32,756 nucleotides of DNA from JALOBO01 sp023228225 (GTDB lineage: Bacteria; Bacillota; Clostridia; Christensenellales; UBA1242). Position 1 is the stretch's first letter. Every line of letters starts with the position of its first letter. Positions 1 to 8,723 of the stretch are shown here, one piece after another. Position numbers and translations under genes: made by a program. The notes beneath the pieces were generated by a model. It was given only the letters and a program-made list of their open reading frames with translations, did not search any database and was not told where the DNA came from. Where the stretch lies: positions 1-32,756 of the forward strand of contig JBAYMN010000011.1 of NCBI GenBank assembly GCA_041663585.1, read 5' to 3'.

Positions 1-1071
1 GGTGCTTTTATCTAAATTCAGTTTTTCATCTAAATAATTAAAATCAGGAATTTTGCCCAAATTTACATTTTTTAATACAGATTGTATTTCATTTTGCAAA
101 TCTAAATCATTTATAGTTTCTTCTGCTTTTTTATTTACATTTTCACTACCTTTTTGTGGATTTAAAATTGCTCTTGTAAAATCATAATATAAATTATTAT
201 TGCTTTCGGCCCAAAATACAGTAGTCGCATTACCAATTTGAATTTTCTGATTTTGGTTTGAAAGCATATAATTTAATACCGTAGTATAATTGAATGCAAC
301 TGTTTGTGATATAGGGGCGTTATACGATTGGATTTTATTGTACGAAGTGTATGCATCTGCATTAAAACCTACTAACGTTGCACCGCTTGATTGTGCATTT
401 GCTACTCCTTTAATGTTTGGATGTACTCGTGCAATGTAATCAGTTTTTCCAGTAACAGCACACTGCTTAACTAATAACTCTTCATTTTTTGCTGTACTAT
501 ATTTAAGCCATATTTTTTTTAAATTTTCATCTTCATGCAAATATTTATTATCAATTTTAAATACAATATTTTTACCAGTCTGCAAATCTTTTATATGTGG
601 TTCAATAATATCTTTATATTTTCCGTAAGAATAATTTTGATAAAATTTTAATAGTGCTTGGGCCAAAGGATTATCTGAATTTGATAAAAGTAATTTGTGT
701 AATTGAATGAAACTTGCCAAATATTTATTGCCTTTTTCAAAAGGATCAAAATTATCTAAATCATCAACAGCATCATCAAATTCCTTTTTAATTCCGAGTA
801 CAAAATATGGAGTGTCACATAAAAAATATGGTGGTGGTTTTTGTCCACTTCTTTTTCCTTGTTCGGGAACAATCATATTCATGTCTTCTTTAAAAGTTTT
901 TTTACCTCTAACAACATCTTGTTTGAGTGGTATAATACCTAGTAATACTCCTTCTTTTGATATTTCTAATGCATGTGAAACTTTGGCAATGCAAAACCCA
1001 TTTAAAGGAATACCACTTTCGGGGTCACTCGCTAAAATATTATAATAGTCATTTAATGCTTTTATTATCAT
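1..1071 (-). CDS. cas8c: Type I-C CRISPR-associated protein Cas8c (Csd1), N-terminal part, runs off left edge
   Basis: This frame is open from its ATG at 1071 to the window edge, giving 357 residues of a family that is usually near 600. Cas8c is the large subunit of the type I-C Cascade complex; it recognises the PAM and contacts the target DNA. The N-terminus (MIIKALNDYYNILASD, then SGIPLNGFCIAKVSHALEIS) and the following segments, including SGQKPPPYFLCDTPYFVLG near residue 75-95, have the Csd1 pattern. The start overlaps the cas5c stop by four bases (ATGA), which implies translational coupling. The order cas3-cas5-cas8 is the standard I-C order. The family call rests on pattern recognition plus context. 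The C-terminal part is not visible, so its integrity is unknown. Confidence 0.9.
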   Translation of the reverse strand, partial: MIIKALNDYYNILASDPESGIPLNGFCIAKVSHALEISKEGVLLGIIPLKQDVVRGKKTFKEDMNMIVPEQGKRSGQKPPPYFLCDTPYFVLGIKKEFDDAVDDLDNFDPFEKGNKYLASFIQLHKLLLSNSDNPLAQALLKFYQNYSYGKYKDIIEPHIKDLQTGKNIVFKIDNKYLHEDENLKKIWLKYSTAKNEELLVKQCAVTGKTDYIARVHPNIKGVANAQSSGATLVGFNADAYTSYNKIQSYNAPISQTVAFNYTTVLNYMLSNQNQKIQIGNATTVFWAESNNNLYYDFTRAILNPQKGSENVNKKAEETINDLDLQNEIQSVLKNVNLGKIPDFNYLDEKLNLDKST

Positions 1072-1760
1072 AATCCCGCCTCCTTTTTATAAAAACCAAC
1101 ATCTATCAGTCCATCAATCATTTTGGGTCTAAAAAACATCGGCTCGGCATCGTTATAGTTTATATCACCACATTTTGGTTTAAATTTTAAATCATACAAC
1201 ATATAACCCAAATCTACTTCGCCTTTTAATTGGCTAATCTGCACATTATCAACAAGTTTAAAATTTGCACTAAATTCACGGGTACCTAAATATGGCTGAT
1301 TATAGCATTCTCCATTTTGCATCCGCCTTAAAGCAATGTTGTAGTGTTTTTTTTCTTCTTCAATATTAGATTTGTTATTAACATCAAAATGTGCCTCAAT
1401 TATATAGCAAACATTTTTTAGTACTTTTGATGCTCGTTGCTGTCTTTCAGAAAAACCTTTGGTCTTAAAACTAGTATCTAAATATAATAATTCGTCGTTG
1501 CCATTAACTGCCGACCGTACTTTCTCTGTTGAAATTTTACTGCTGACTTCATTACGCCTGATGTCAATAAATTGAATTGGATTTATTACACAAATTTTGT
1601 CAACAATCCATTCAATTTCCGGTTTCCAATAAATTGCTTGCAATATTCCCCGTGCCGCAGAAGGAGTCATAACATCATAACTGACTCTTTCCACCTTCAT
1701 TTCTGGCCTCGTAAAGCATGCGTAGTCGCCCCAAACCATTACTTTAAATCCATAGCCCAT
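1068..1760 (-). CDS. cas5c: Type I-C CRISPR-associated protein Cas5c (Cas5d)
   Basis: The protein has 230 residues, normal for Cas5c. In type I-C systems Cas5 replaces Cas6: it cuts pre-crRNA in the repeat and stays bound to the 5' handle inside Cascade. The N-terminal RAMP strand (VMVWGDYACFTRPEMKVERVSYDVMTPSAARGIL) is the family signature, with the conserved TPSAARG turn near residues 32-38. A middle segment with REFSANF and a C-terminal FKPKCGD...PMFFRPKMIDGLI also fit. The start is preceded by a strong GGGAGGTAA site. The gene lies 19 bases after cas3 and overlaps cas8c by four bases, so it is in the middle of one operon. I see no disruption. Confidence 0.93.
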   Translation of the reverse strand: MGYGFKVMVWGDYACFTRPEMKVERVSYDVMTPSAARGILQAIYWKPEIEWIVDKICVINPIQFIDIRRNEVSSKISTEKVRSAVNGNDELLYLDTSFKTKGFSERQQRASKVLKNVCYIIEAHFDVNNKSNIEEEKKHYNIALRRMQNGECYNQPYLGTREFSANFKLVDNVQISQLKGEVDLGYMLYDLKFKPKCGDINYNDAEPMFFRPKMIDGLIDVGFYKKEAGL

Positions 1761-1779
1761 AAAATTACCTCCCTTTTAT

Positions 1780-3978
1780 TTATCCAATTAAAAATTGATT
1801 TTTTGTATCAATATTAAGCCCATATTTTTTTGTGTACAAATTTTTGTTATTTAGTATGTAAAATGCATTGTTTAGTAAAGCAACATCACCTAATTTTAAA
1901 CTTTCTTTTAATTGATTTTCATAAATAGAAACTGTATATGGCTGAATTTTGCGACTATATGACAAAGGGTATTTTGAATATTTGATATCTTCTAAAATTT
2001 TTAAGTTTTCTGCACACGGAATTATTACTGGAACTTGATTATCTTCAATTAAATGAAATTTTTCTGCTACATTTTCAAAGTTAAACGTAAGATTGCATCT
2101 ATTTGATTTTTGAAATTCATAAATAATATCATATTTATCTAGTGTGTTAAATGAATATAACTGTTCAAAATAATTTATTGCCTTTTGTTCCAGTGATAAG
2201 TTAAGTGTTTTATCCTTAAATATTACAGCACCAATTTCGGCTGTCTGTTTTAAATAATTATCTTTTAATACAGCAAATTTTGAATTTGAAGTAAAAATGT
2301 AAGTTTTCGCTTCTTTTAGTTTGCCTTCACGGTTACACCTGCCGGCTGATTGTATAACAGAGTCCATACCACACATAACCCGATAAACAACTGGAAAATC
2401 TATATCAACTCCCGCTTCAATTAATTGAGTAGAAACAACCACACAAGAAACACCCTTTTCTAAATCGGATTTTATTTGTTTAATCCTTAATTTCCTGTCA
2501 TTTGGACTTAAATATGTAGTTAAATAATATACCTTTTTGTTTATTTGTTGAGCAGAAAAAATTTTTTCTAATGTGCTTGCAATTTCATATACATGTTTGC
2601 GTGTATTTAAAATACATAGAACGCTATTTGCACTTGATAATTCAGTCACAAGTTTTTCATCATCAATTATTCCCATATATTCTATATCAACTCTTTTAAG
2701 CACATTAAATATTTTGGCTTTGTCTTTAATAATTTCTTTTACCTGTAAATCATTATTTAATATATTTTTAAAGTCTGGCTGTGTGGCGCTACAAAAAACC
2801 GCACTGCATTTATAATTTCGCACCAATTCTTGGATATATAATAAGCAAGGCTTTAAATAATCTATTGGGAACATTTGCACTTCATCAAAAATAATTACAC
2901 TATTTATAATATTATGAAGTTTTCTTTCTCTACTAGTTTTGTTGGAAAAAAGTGATTCAAAAAACTGTACATTTGTTGTTACAATAATTGGCATATCCCA
3001 ATTTTCGCTTGATTGTTTTAATTTTTGTTCTGCTTGTGTAATTTCACCATTTTTATCAAATTTATATTCATAATTGTAGTGATGTTCAAGCACATTATTT
3101 TCTCCAAATATATCTTTGAACACTTCGGCATTTTGCTCAATTATGCTTGTGTATGGAATCACATATATTATTCTTTTCATTTTGTTATTTAACAAATGAT
3201 TAATTGCAAAAGCCATAGATGAAAGTGTTTTTCCGCCACCCGTTGGAACAGTTAGTGAAAACATGCCTCTACTGTTTAAAGCATACTCTAAACAATTGTT
3301 TAATACTTCGTTACGAGTTTCGTTGACAATTCCAGTTAAATTACTAAATTTACTTAAATGACTGTTAAGCAAATCTCTATATTTTTTAAAATCATATTTA
3401 TCTAAATTATCTCTTTGTTTTTTTTGAATAAATTTTTCTGTATCTAAAAAATCAGCATCAACAAGTGCAGAAAATATCATTCTTACTAATAATGATAAAC
3501 AATAATCAAGATTATCACCAAATTTAAAATCTGCTAGATTAATTTCAGTTTTTTTATCAACTAAAAAGTCTTGCTTATAATATTGATAGTTTGGAATTTT
3601 TCTATTTGATTTTAATCTTGCACACAAAGTAGATTGCTCACAGTTATCTGAATATGCTCCATAATTTAATAGTCCTGTATGATGACCAGTAATGCAATAT
3701 GATAATAATTTTGCCGTTAGTGATTTATCGCCTAACAATTTACATATCTCAACAGCCCCAGCAGTTGAATGTTCAACATTAATATTTTTACCATCTAATT
3801 TTTGTTGAAATTCTACGGAATATTTGCCTAAATCATGTAACAACCCACAAAGTTTGCCAACTTCTTCTAATTTTATGTCAAAAAGAAAATCACCGCATAT
3901 TTTTGCGGTATTATTTAAATGCTCAATTAGTGTTTGCCAATCGTTTTTGTCTATACCATTTGAATGTGCATAATACAT
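1780..3978 (-). CDS. cas3: CRISPR-associated nuclease-helicase Cas3 (HD domain fused to helicase)
   Basis: The protein has 732 residues, normal for Cas3. It is recruited by Cascade to R-loops, nicks the displaced strand and degrades target DNA while translocating. The N-terminal HD nuclease is visible (LCGLLHDLGKYSVEFQQKL near residues 44-62, followed by ITGHHTG). The SF2 helicase follows: Walker A PTGGGKT near residue 245, a DEVQ box in IIFDEVQMFP, motif III FCSATQP, and the arginine-finger motif QSAGRCNREGK. DEVQ is a tolerated variant of the DExD/H box. GGGGAAAAG lies just ahead of the ATG at 3978. It is the first gene of the operon, with a candidate promoter about 35 bases upstream. All motifs are present, so the interference nuclease looks intact. 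Confidence 0.96.
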   Translation of the reverse strand: MYYAHSNGIDKNDWQTLIEHLNNTAKICGDFLFDIKLEEVGKLCGLLHDLGKYSVEFQQKLDGKNINVEHSTAGAVEICKLLGDKSLTAKLLSYCITGHHTGLLNYGAYSDNCEQSTLCARLKSNRKIPNYQYYKQDFLVDKKTEINLADFKFGDNLDYCLSLLVRMIFSALVDADFLDTEKFIQKKQRDNLDKYDFKKYRDLLNSHLSKFSNLTGIVNETRNEVLNNCLEYALNSRGMFSLTVPTGGGKTLSSMAFAINHLLNNKMKRIIYVIPYTSIIEQNAEVFKDIFGENNVLEHHYNYEYKFDKNGEITQAEQKLKQSSENWDMPIIVTTNVQFFESLFSNKTSRERKLHNIINSVIIFDEVQMFPIDYLKPCLLYIQELVRNYKCSAVFCSATQPDFKNILNNDLQVKEIIKDKAKIFNVLKRVDIEYMGIIDDEKLVTELSSANSVLCILNTRKHVYEIASTLEKIFSAQQINKKVYYLTTYLSPNDRKLRIKQIKSDLEKGVSCVVVSTQLIEAGVDIDFPVVYRVMCGMDSVIQSAGRCNREGKLKEAKTYIFTSNSKFAVLKDNYLKQTAEIGAVIFKDKTLNLSLEQKAINYFEQLYSFNTLDKYDIIYEFQKSNRCNLTFNFENVAEKFHLIEDNQVPVIIPCAENLKILEDIKYSKYPLSYSRKIQPYTVSIYENQLKESLKLGDVALLNNAFYILNNKNLYTKKYGLNIDTKNQFLIG

Positions 3979-4011
3979 GACTTTTCCCCAAACTTTTAAT
4001 TTGTTACAGAA

Positions 4012-4040
4012 TATATAATAACACTTTTAAATAGTTGTAA
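4012..4040 (-). promoter_or_regulatory. Candidate promoter of the cas operon
   Basis: On the minus strand TTACAA (4040-4035) and TATATA (4017-4012) are separated by 17 bases. They lie 34-62 bases ahead of the cas3 start. The match to the sigma-A consensus is moderate. Confidence 0.45.
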
Positions 4041-4257
4041 GATAGTTTGTCATAAATAGACAAAAATTGACATTAATAAACAATTTTTTAAGTTATATGT
4101 TTTTTGCCCACAAATGATTTATACCACAAAAATATTTCTTTTACAAATGAAATGCATAAATAATATTGTCAAAATAGAGTCCCAGATTACACTTTGACAA
4201 ATTTTGTTTATATTAGTTACTGTTTAAACAGTGTAATTATTTATCTATAAATTACAA

Positions 4258-4292
4258 AAAACAAGAAAAAACTAAACAATCTCTTCTTGTTT
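4258..4292 (-). terminator. Weak AT-rich terminator after the small membrane protein gene
   Basis: An imperfect inverted repeat (AAAACAAGA and TCTTGTTTT on the plus strand) about 36 bases past the stop at 4328. Read leftward it ends in a T-rich run. The stem has few GC pairs, so it is only a candidate. Confidence 0.4.
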
Positions 4293-4327
4293 TATTTGAT
4301 TTTGTGTTAAAAAACTAATTGGTTAGT

Positions 4328-4642
4328 TTATAGACCAAAGTTTGATATAATTGATGAAAAAGTGCTTGGAAAGAACTGTGCAATAATTATTGCAGCAAGT
4401 GCAACATAAGTTACTAGTTTTACCAAGAATCCTTTTGTAGATGCAAATTCTAAACCAACAATAGAAACTAATGTCATAGGTCCATAATAAAGACCTAAAC
4501 TAATGTAGCCTAAAATGTTAGTATCTGTAATAAATGTCCAGTTTGCGTTTGCTGTTGTAACCGCAAATAAAACAATTAAAACGAATGCAACTAATTGTCC
4601 AAGTGAATCAAATATTTTTTTTGTAGCTTCTGATAAACTCAT
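4328..4642 (-). CDS. Small hydrophobic membrane protein, unknown function
   Basis: I do not recognise this 104-residue protein. The start at 4642 (MSLSEATKKIFDSLGQ) is chosen because AGAGGAG lies nine bases ahead; an in-frame ATG ten codons upstream has no such site. After a short amphipathic N-terminus there are three hydrophobic segments, roughly residues 18-35, 45-64 and 74-92, so an integral membrane protein with three spans is likely. A promoter with TTTACT and TATAAT separated by 17 bases is visible upstream (4725-4697), and a weak terminator follows, so it appears monocistronic. It has no link to the cas genes except position. Size and topology alone do not give a function. Confidence 0.75.
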   Translation of the reverse strand: MSLSEATKKIFDSLGQLVAFVLIVLFAVTTANANWTFITDTNILGYISLGLYYGPMTLVSIVGLEFASTKGFLVKLVTYVALAAIIIAQFFPSTFSSIISNFGL

Positions 4643-4696
4643 TTTAATATCTCCTCTAATTAATATATTCATATGTGCTAATATATTATTACAATA

Positions 4697-4725
4697 ATTA
4701 TACGCCAGTTTAATATAAAAGTAAA
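4697..4725 (-). promoter_or_regulatory. Sigma-A promoter of the small membrane protein gene
   Basis: On the minus strand a -35 TTTACT (4725-4720), a 17-base spacer and a perfect -10 TATAAT (4702-4697) lie 55 bases ahead of the start at 4642. Confidence 0.6.
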
Positions 4726-4821
4726 CAAAAATGTTATTCTTAAAAAACTTACATCAAACTATTTAAAAAAATGTACTTGACTTTAAAGTTGGTTTTGTAG
4801 TACTCTATAATGCTATTAAAT

Positions 4822-4895
4822 GCAGATGTAATTCAGTGGTAGAATAGTGGCTTCCCAAGCCACCTGTGTGGGTTCGATTCCCATCATCTGCTCCA
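4822..4895 (+). tRNA. tRNA-Gly(CCC)
   Basis: The cloverleaf is complete. Acceptor arms GCAGATG and CATCTGC pair fully. The D-arm contains TTCAGTGGTAGAA. The anticodon stem GTGGC/GCCAC encloses TTCCCAA, so the anticodon is CCC. The T-arm is GTGGG-TTCGATT-CCCAT. A discriminator T and encoded CCA follow. A TATAAT lies ten bases upstream (4806-4811) and a strong hairpin terminator just downstream. Confidence 0.96.
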
Positions 4896-4900
4896 AGTCA

Positions 4901-4927
4901 AAAACCACTCGCTAAGCGAGTGGTTTT
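4901..4927. terminator. Strong terminator shared by tRNA-Gly and the convergent TM2 gene
   Basis: A 12-bp perfect stem (AAAACCACTCGC and its complement) with a three-base TAA loop ends in TTTT on the plus strand. By symmetry it also ends in TTTT on the minus strand, so it can serve both converging transcripts. Confidence 0.9.
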
Positions 4928-4944
4928 AAATATTGTAAAATCAT

Positions 4945-5139
4945 TTATTTAAAAGGATTAACTTTGTATTTGCCCATGAGTACACATACAAGGTCATAAA
5001 TCCACCATATAAAGCCTACGCCAATTAGGTGTAACAAAAGTTTTAGCACGAACATATCCGTGCTGTGCATATAAAGCTTGTCAAGTCCAAATGGAATAAT
5101 ACAAAGTATAACTAACATTAAATCAAATTTCTTTTCCAT
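4945..5139 (-). CDS. TM2-domain small membrane protein
   Basis: A 64-residue protein that is essentially a single TM2 domain: two membrane helices (about residues 6-18 and 27-52) joined by GLDKLYMHSTDMF, then GFIWWIYDLVCVLMGKY with the family's typical W-x-x-D pattern. TM2 proteins are common small bacterial membrane proteins of unclear biochemical role. The start at 5139 (MEKKFDLM) is chosen over an upstream in-frame ATG because GGGGGAAAT precedes it. The N-terminal part lacks the usual second glycine of the G-x-x-G turn, but the rest fits well. It converges on tRNA-Gly and stands alone. Confidence 0.82.
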   Translation of the reverse strand: MEKKFDLMLVILCIIPFGLDKLYMHSTDMFVLKLLLHLIGVGFIWWIYDLVCVLMGKYKVNPFK

Positions 5140-5239
5140 ATTTATATTTCCCCCTATATATTTACAAATTAGCATTAGTATAATTTATTGTCAAATGTTA
5201 CTATGTATATTTATTAATCAATTCTATGTTTTATTACTT

Positions 5240-6130
5240 CTATGTTTTATTACTGTTTTTGTTTTCTTGCGTAATTGCTAATGTTATACCTGAAAGCATA
5301 AAAATGGCACCCAAAATGTAATATATAGTAATGTTTTCAAGGCCAAAAATAATAGAAAATATAACCGCAAACAATGCTTCCATATTGAGTATAATATTAC
5401 AAGTGTTTGATGATAAATGCTTACTAGCGTAAGTTTGAAAAAGGTATGCAAGCGCCGCCCCAAAGACCCCTAAAAATAATATTTGCAACCAAATTATTGG
5501 CTCTAAATTAAAACTTAATGTATTCGGCATAAATATTAATGAAAATATTAAAAATAAAACAAAAACAACAAAAACTTGAACAACACTAATAACCTTAACA
5601 TTAAAATCTTTTATATAGGTTGCTAATATAAAAATGTGGCTACCAAAACAAATAGCGGCTAAAAAAGAATATAATGTACTTAAATTAATATTAAATTCAA
5701 AATTTCCGCTGTAACTAAATAAAACTATTCCTAAAAACGAAATAACAACGCCTAAAACAGATAATCTGGTGGGCTTGATTTTGTGTATCAAATATGCAAG
5801 TAATGGGACAACAAAGATCCCTGTTCCTACAATTAAAGCACTAATACCAGGTGCATTTTCTTCTTTTAAAGCTAAACTTCCAAACAAAAAACCAAAAAAT
5901 AATACTATTCCACACAATAAGCCAAAAATAAATTCTTGTTTTTTTATCTTTAATAAATCTTTTATAAAAAATGGCAAAAGCACTAAAGTTGCCGAGCCAA
6001 ATCTCAAAATGTTTAAAACACCAATAGAAACGCCCAAATGCAAAACATTAGAAACCGTTGGGTATGCTAGTCCCCAAAAAATTACAGTTAAAAATAACGC
6101 TACCATACTTTTTAATTTATTTATTTGCAT
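5240..6130 (-). CDS. EamA (DMT superfamily) transporter
   Basis: The protein has 296 residues and ten predicted hydrophobic segments arranged as two five-helix halves, typical of the drug/metabolite transporter superfamily. The first helix has the family pattern VIFWGLAYPTVSNVL. Helices three and four carry GLLCGIVLFFGFLFGSLALKE and PGISALIVGTGIFVVPLLAYL. The second half repeats this with GVFGAALAYLFQTYASKHLSS and NMEALFAVIFSIIFGLE. Such proteins export or import small metabolites; the substrate cannot be read from sequence. AAAGG precedes the start by eight bases. It ends in TAG, one of three genes here that use this stop. No operon partner is evident. Confidence 0.92.
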   Translation of the reverse strand: MQINKLKSMVALFLTVIFWGLAYPTVSNVLHLGVSIGVLNILRFGSATLVLLPFFIKDLLKIKKQEFIFGLLCGIVLFFGFLFGSLALKEENAPGISALIVGTGIFVVPLLAYLIHKIKPTRLSVLGVVISFLGIVLFSYSGNFEFNINLSTLYSFLAAICFGSHIFILATYIKDFNVKVISVVQVFVVFVLFLIFSLIFMPNTLSFNLEPIIWLQILFLGVFGAALAYLFQTYASKHLSSNTCNIILNMEALFAVIFSIIFGLENITIYYILGAIFMLSGITLAITQENKNSNKT

Positions 6131-6228
6131 TTGTTTACCTTTCTTTTGTCAATTAAAACATAAAACTATTTGAAACCGTCAATTTTTTAATAAATTTAGC
6201 TTTCATATGCTCCTAATTTTAATACCAA

Positions 6229-7194
6229 TTATTTCTTTTCTTCTTTGTCTTTTTCTACATGCACAACAAGTTGATTAAATGGTATGCCAATATGATTTTC
6301 ATCAAATAGTATTTTCATTTCACGGTTTAAATCACGGGTTACTTGATAACGCTTTAATTCTTGCGTTTTTGCATAAATTCTAATAACAACGCCAGAATCT
6401 GCAAGTGATTGAACACCTCTATAATATGGACCTTCTTCAATATCTTTGATTTTTTCTTTAATATTTGGGAGATTTTTAATAATTAATTCTTCAACTTTTT
6501 TAATATCTTCATTATAACTAATAGAAATGTCGCAAATTGCTGGGGATAGATGAGATGAAGTGTTTATTGCACCGCGAATATCAGAGTTGTTTATAAGTTT
6601 AATATCGCCATTAATATCTTCTAATTTTGTTACGCGAATACCCAAACTAATTACCGTGCCTCTAAATCCGTTAATTTCTATAACATCGCCATGTTTAAAT
6701 TGTTTTTCAAAAATAATAAACAAACCGCTTATAATATCTTCAATCAAACTTTGAGCACCAAAACTGACTGCTAATGCAATAATTCCGGCACCTGCTAATA
6801 ATGTACGAGTTTCTACGCCCCAAGCACTTAAAATTAAGAATGTCGCTATTGCAAAACTGATATATTTAATTATGCTTTTAAATAATTCGCCAATCATTTC
6901 TCCTTTGCCACCTTTTTTAATAAGCAAAAAGAGTAAGAATGTTAGCAATTTATCCAACAACCACACAAAGAATAATATTGTAGCACTTTCAAGTATTGTA
7001 ACATAGTGTTGTTCGAAAAAGCCTACAATATTAAAAAACTTGCCTATTGAATTTTCGACAATAAGTGCAAACTGTGAATTTGGAAATATCACATCAGACA
7101 AAATTGCCAGCATAATAGTTACAAATACAACGCAACCTACAATAATAATGTTAACTCGTTCTTTCTTGGATTTTGATTTTAAAAATTTAAACAT
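6229..7194 (-). CDS. Small-conductance mechanosensitive channel, MscS family
   Basis: The protein has 321 residues, normal for MscS relatives. These channels open under membrane tension to release solutes on hypo-osmotic shock. Four hydrophobic segments lie near residues 15-36, 66-90, 105-123 and 128-150. The last is the pore helix region (LLAGAGIIALAVSFGAQSLIEDIISGLFIIFE), rich in small residues as expected. It is followed by the beta domain (GDVIEINGFRGTVISLGIRVTKLEDINGDIKLINNSDI) and an alpha/beta C-terminal domain. The first helix is extra compared with E. coli MscS. AAAGGAG precedes the start by seven bases. The next gene on the same strand ends 45 bases upstream, so co-transcription is possible. 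Confidence 0.93.
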   Translation of the reverse strand: MFKFLKSKSKKERVNIIIVGCVVFVTIMLAILSDVIFPNSQFALIVENSIGKFFNIVGFFEQHYVTILESATILFFVWLLDKLLTFLLFLLIKKGGKGEMIGELFKSIIKYISFAIATFLILSAWGVETRTLLAGAGIIALAVSFGAQSLIEDIISGLFIIFEKQFKHGDVIEINGFRGTVISLGIRVTKLEDINGDIKLINNSDIRGAINTSSHLSPAICDISISYNEDIKKVEELIIKNLPNIKEKIKDIEEGPYYRGVQSLADSGVVIRIYAKTQELKRYQVTRDLNREMKILFDENHIGIPFNQLVVHVEKDKEEKK

Positions 7195-7239
7195 TTTCTT
7201 TCTCCTTTGTTTTGTTTATATATAAATGCATTTTGTGCA

Positions 7240-8589
7240 TTAATATGCCATAAATTGTTCTGTTAAAACATTAACGGTATCAAAAAGTAGATTTGTTAGT
7301 ACTAATGTATTTGAATCAACATACCGTATATAAAATTCTATAACATATTCGCTTAATGGTATCAAATTATCAAACACTATATTACCCACTAAATAAGATT
7401 CTTGATATAATTCAATAGTAATATCTTTTTGATCAATAATTACATCGCCAGATTTAATAATTGCATAATAACTTGCATCTAATATGTACATATCTGGATA
7501 TACCACTGCCTCTATAAAAGTTTCGCCCACATAATTTACATAAGCATAGGCATTAATAATAAGTGGCGAATTGACAGTTTTTTCATCTAACACAATTGCC
7601 GTATCATCAGTTAAAATAACAATCAATTTTATATTTAAGTAACCCGAAACTTTTGGTATATCCAAAATTGTAAAAGTAAATTGACTATTCGTAACTAAAA
7701 TATTTTCAAATTCTATTTCATAAGGCTCTTCCTCTTCTCCTTGTGAATTCATAAAATATGAATAATCAATGTATATATCTTTGATTTCAGATTTATAATC
7801 AATATAAGATAGTCCACCTTCAAAAGTAAACATTTCGGGATTGTTATCATCTACGACAAAATCGGCGCTTATAAACTGCCCCGAATAATCTCTTGTTGTT
7901 TCAATTGTGTGCTCTGCAAATATACATTCGCGGTTGATACTGTCAACAGCCACCACTTTTACATTATAAATAGTGTTTTCTGTTAAATTTTCAAAAACGC
8001 CTTCATTTTGTCCAATTATTAACTCTTGTATAATATTTGTAATGCCATCATAAGCAATTATTTTTATTGAGACATCTATTAAGGTTTTATCATCATCTAA
8101 CATTATTACACTGTAATAAATGTCTGTGCCAATACTTTCTAGTCTATTTAAGTCAGCGCTTGCCGGTGTTATATATTTTGTTTTTGTTTGAATTGTTTGC
8201 TCTGTTAAAATATATTCGCCAAAACCACTAGACCCCATCACCGATATTGTATACTGCGTATTTGGTCTTAAATCATAAAAGACGCCACAATCTTCTCCAA
8301 TTTTTAAAGACTCTTCAACACTTTCTATATTACTTTCGGCAATTATTTTTAAAGAACTTTCATCTAATGTGTTACCTTCATCTAATACTTCTACTTGATA
8401 ATAAACATTTGTGCCAACGCTCTCCAAACTTAAAATGTTTGCACTTGCACTAGCGGTCGTTGGCGATATAACAGCGACAACTACAACAACAGAGGTAACA
8501 ACAAAAGAAGATATCCAGTTTTGCACTAACTGCCTTTTTCGCCTTTCGTTTAAATTTGCCTTTCTTTGTTTATCCAAGTAATCCTCCAA
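7240..8589 (-). CDS. Membrane-anchored surface protein with two Fn3/Ig-like repeats
   Basis: I do not recognise a named family for this 449-residue protein. It starts with about 22 basic or charged residues (KQRKANLNERRKRQ) and one long hydrophobic segment (VVTSVVVVVAVISPTTASASA, about 29-49), which could be a signal anchor or a long signal peptide. Two copies of an approximately 90-residue beta-rich unit follow (about 50-137 and 143-230): each begins L(E/R)S(V/I)GT-x-(V/I)YY and ends in N-T-x-Y-x-(V/I)-x-V...T-I-(Q/E)T, which resembles Fn3 domains. The remaining 220 residues are also beta-rich with Ig-like spacing and no catalytic motif. It is probably extracellular and structural or adhesive. 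It lies 45 bases upstream of the MscS gene. Confidence 0.75.
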   Translation of the reverse strand: MEDYLDKQRKANLNERRKRQLVQNWISSFVVTSVVVVVAVISPTTASASANILSLESVGTNVYYQVEVLDEGNTLDESSLKIIAESNIESVEESLKIGEDCGVFYDLRPNTQYTISVMGSSGFGEYILTEQTIQTKTKYITPASADLNRLESIGTDIYYSVIMLDDDKTLIDVSIKIIAYDGITNIIQELIIGQNEGVFENLTENTIYNVKVVAVDSINRECIFAEHTIETTRDYSGQFISADFVVDDNNPEMFTFEGGLSYIDYKSEIKDIYIDYSYFMNSQGEEEEPYEIEFENILVTNSQFTFTILDIPKVSGYLNIKLIVILTDDTAIVLDEKTVNSPLIINAYAYVNYVGETFIEAVVYPDMYILDASYYAIIKSGDVIIDQKDITIELYQESYLVGNIVFDNLIPLSEYVIEFYIRYVDSNTLVLTNLLFDTVNVLTEQFMAY

Positions 8590-8662
8590 CTTAAACGCTA
8601 TATTATATCACAAATTTTTTTGCCTACAAAATAAAAATATCATATTTTGTAAAATACCCTAT

Positions 8663-8696
8663 TAAAAGTCCGCTAATAAATTTCAGCGGACTTTTA
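8663..8696. terminator. Terminator after dpaB
   Basis: A 12-bp perfect stem (TAAAAGTCCGCT and AGCGGACTTTTA) with a ten-base loop lies 28 bases past the dpaB stop. It ends in TTTTA on the minus strand. Confidence 0.85.
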
Positions 8697-8723
8697 ATAA
8701 ATTATTTTGTAGTTTAAATTAAT

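Larger units (their letters stand above)
3979..4327. other. Intergenic leader between cas3 and the next gene, rich in TTGTC/GACAA inverted repeats
   Basis: There is no credible gene here. An inverted repeat TTTGTC-7-GACAAA at 4046-4064 sits immediately upstream of the candidate cas -35. A second, TTGTCAAA-19-TTTGACAA, lies at 4166-4200. A perfect 14-bp palindrome ACTGTTTAAACAGT lies at 4219-4232. The shared half-site suggests an operator family, but no regulator is identified in the window. Confidence 0.4.

Noticed and set aside
707..1045. Plus-strand open frame opposite cas8c
   Set aside because: Low-complexity composition, no ribosome site, and it is antisense to a recognisable Cas8c frame.
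3979..4327. CRISPR array or leader next to cas3
   Set aside because: No regularly spaced direct repeats of 30-36 bases; only short inverted repeats are present.
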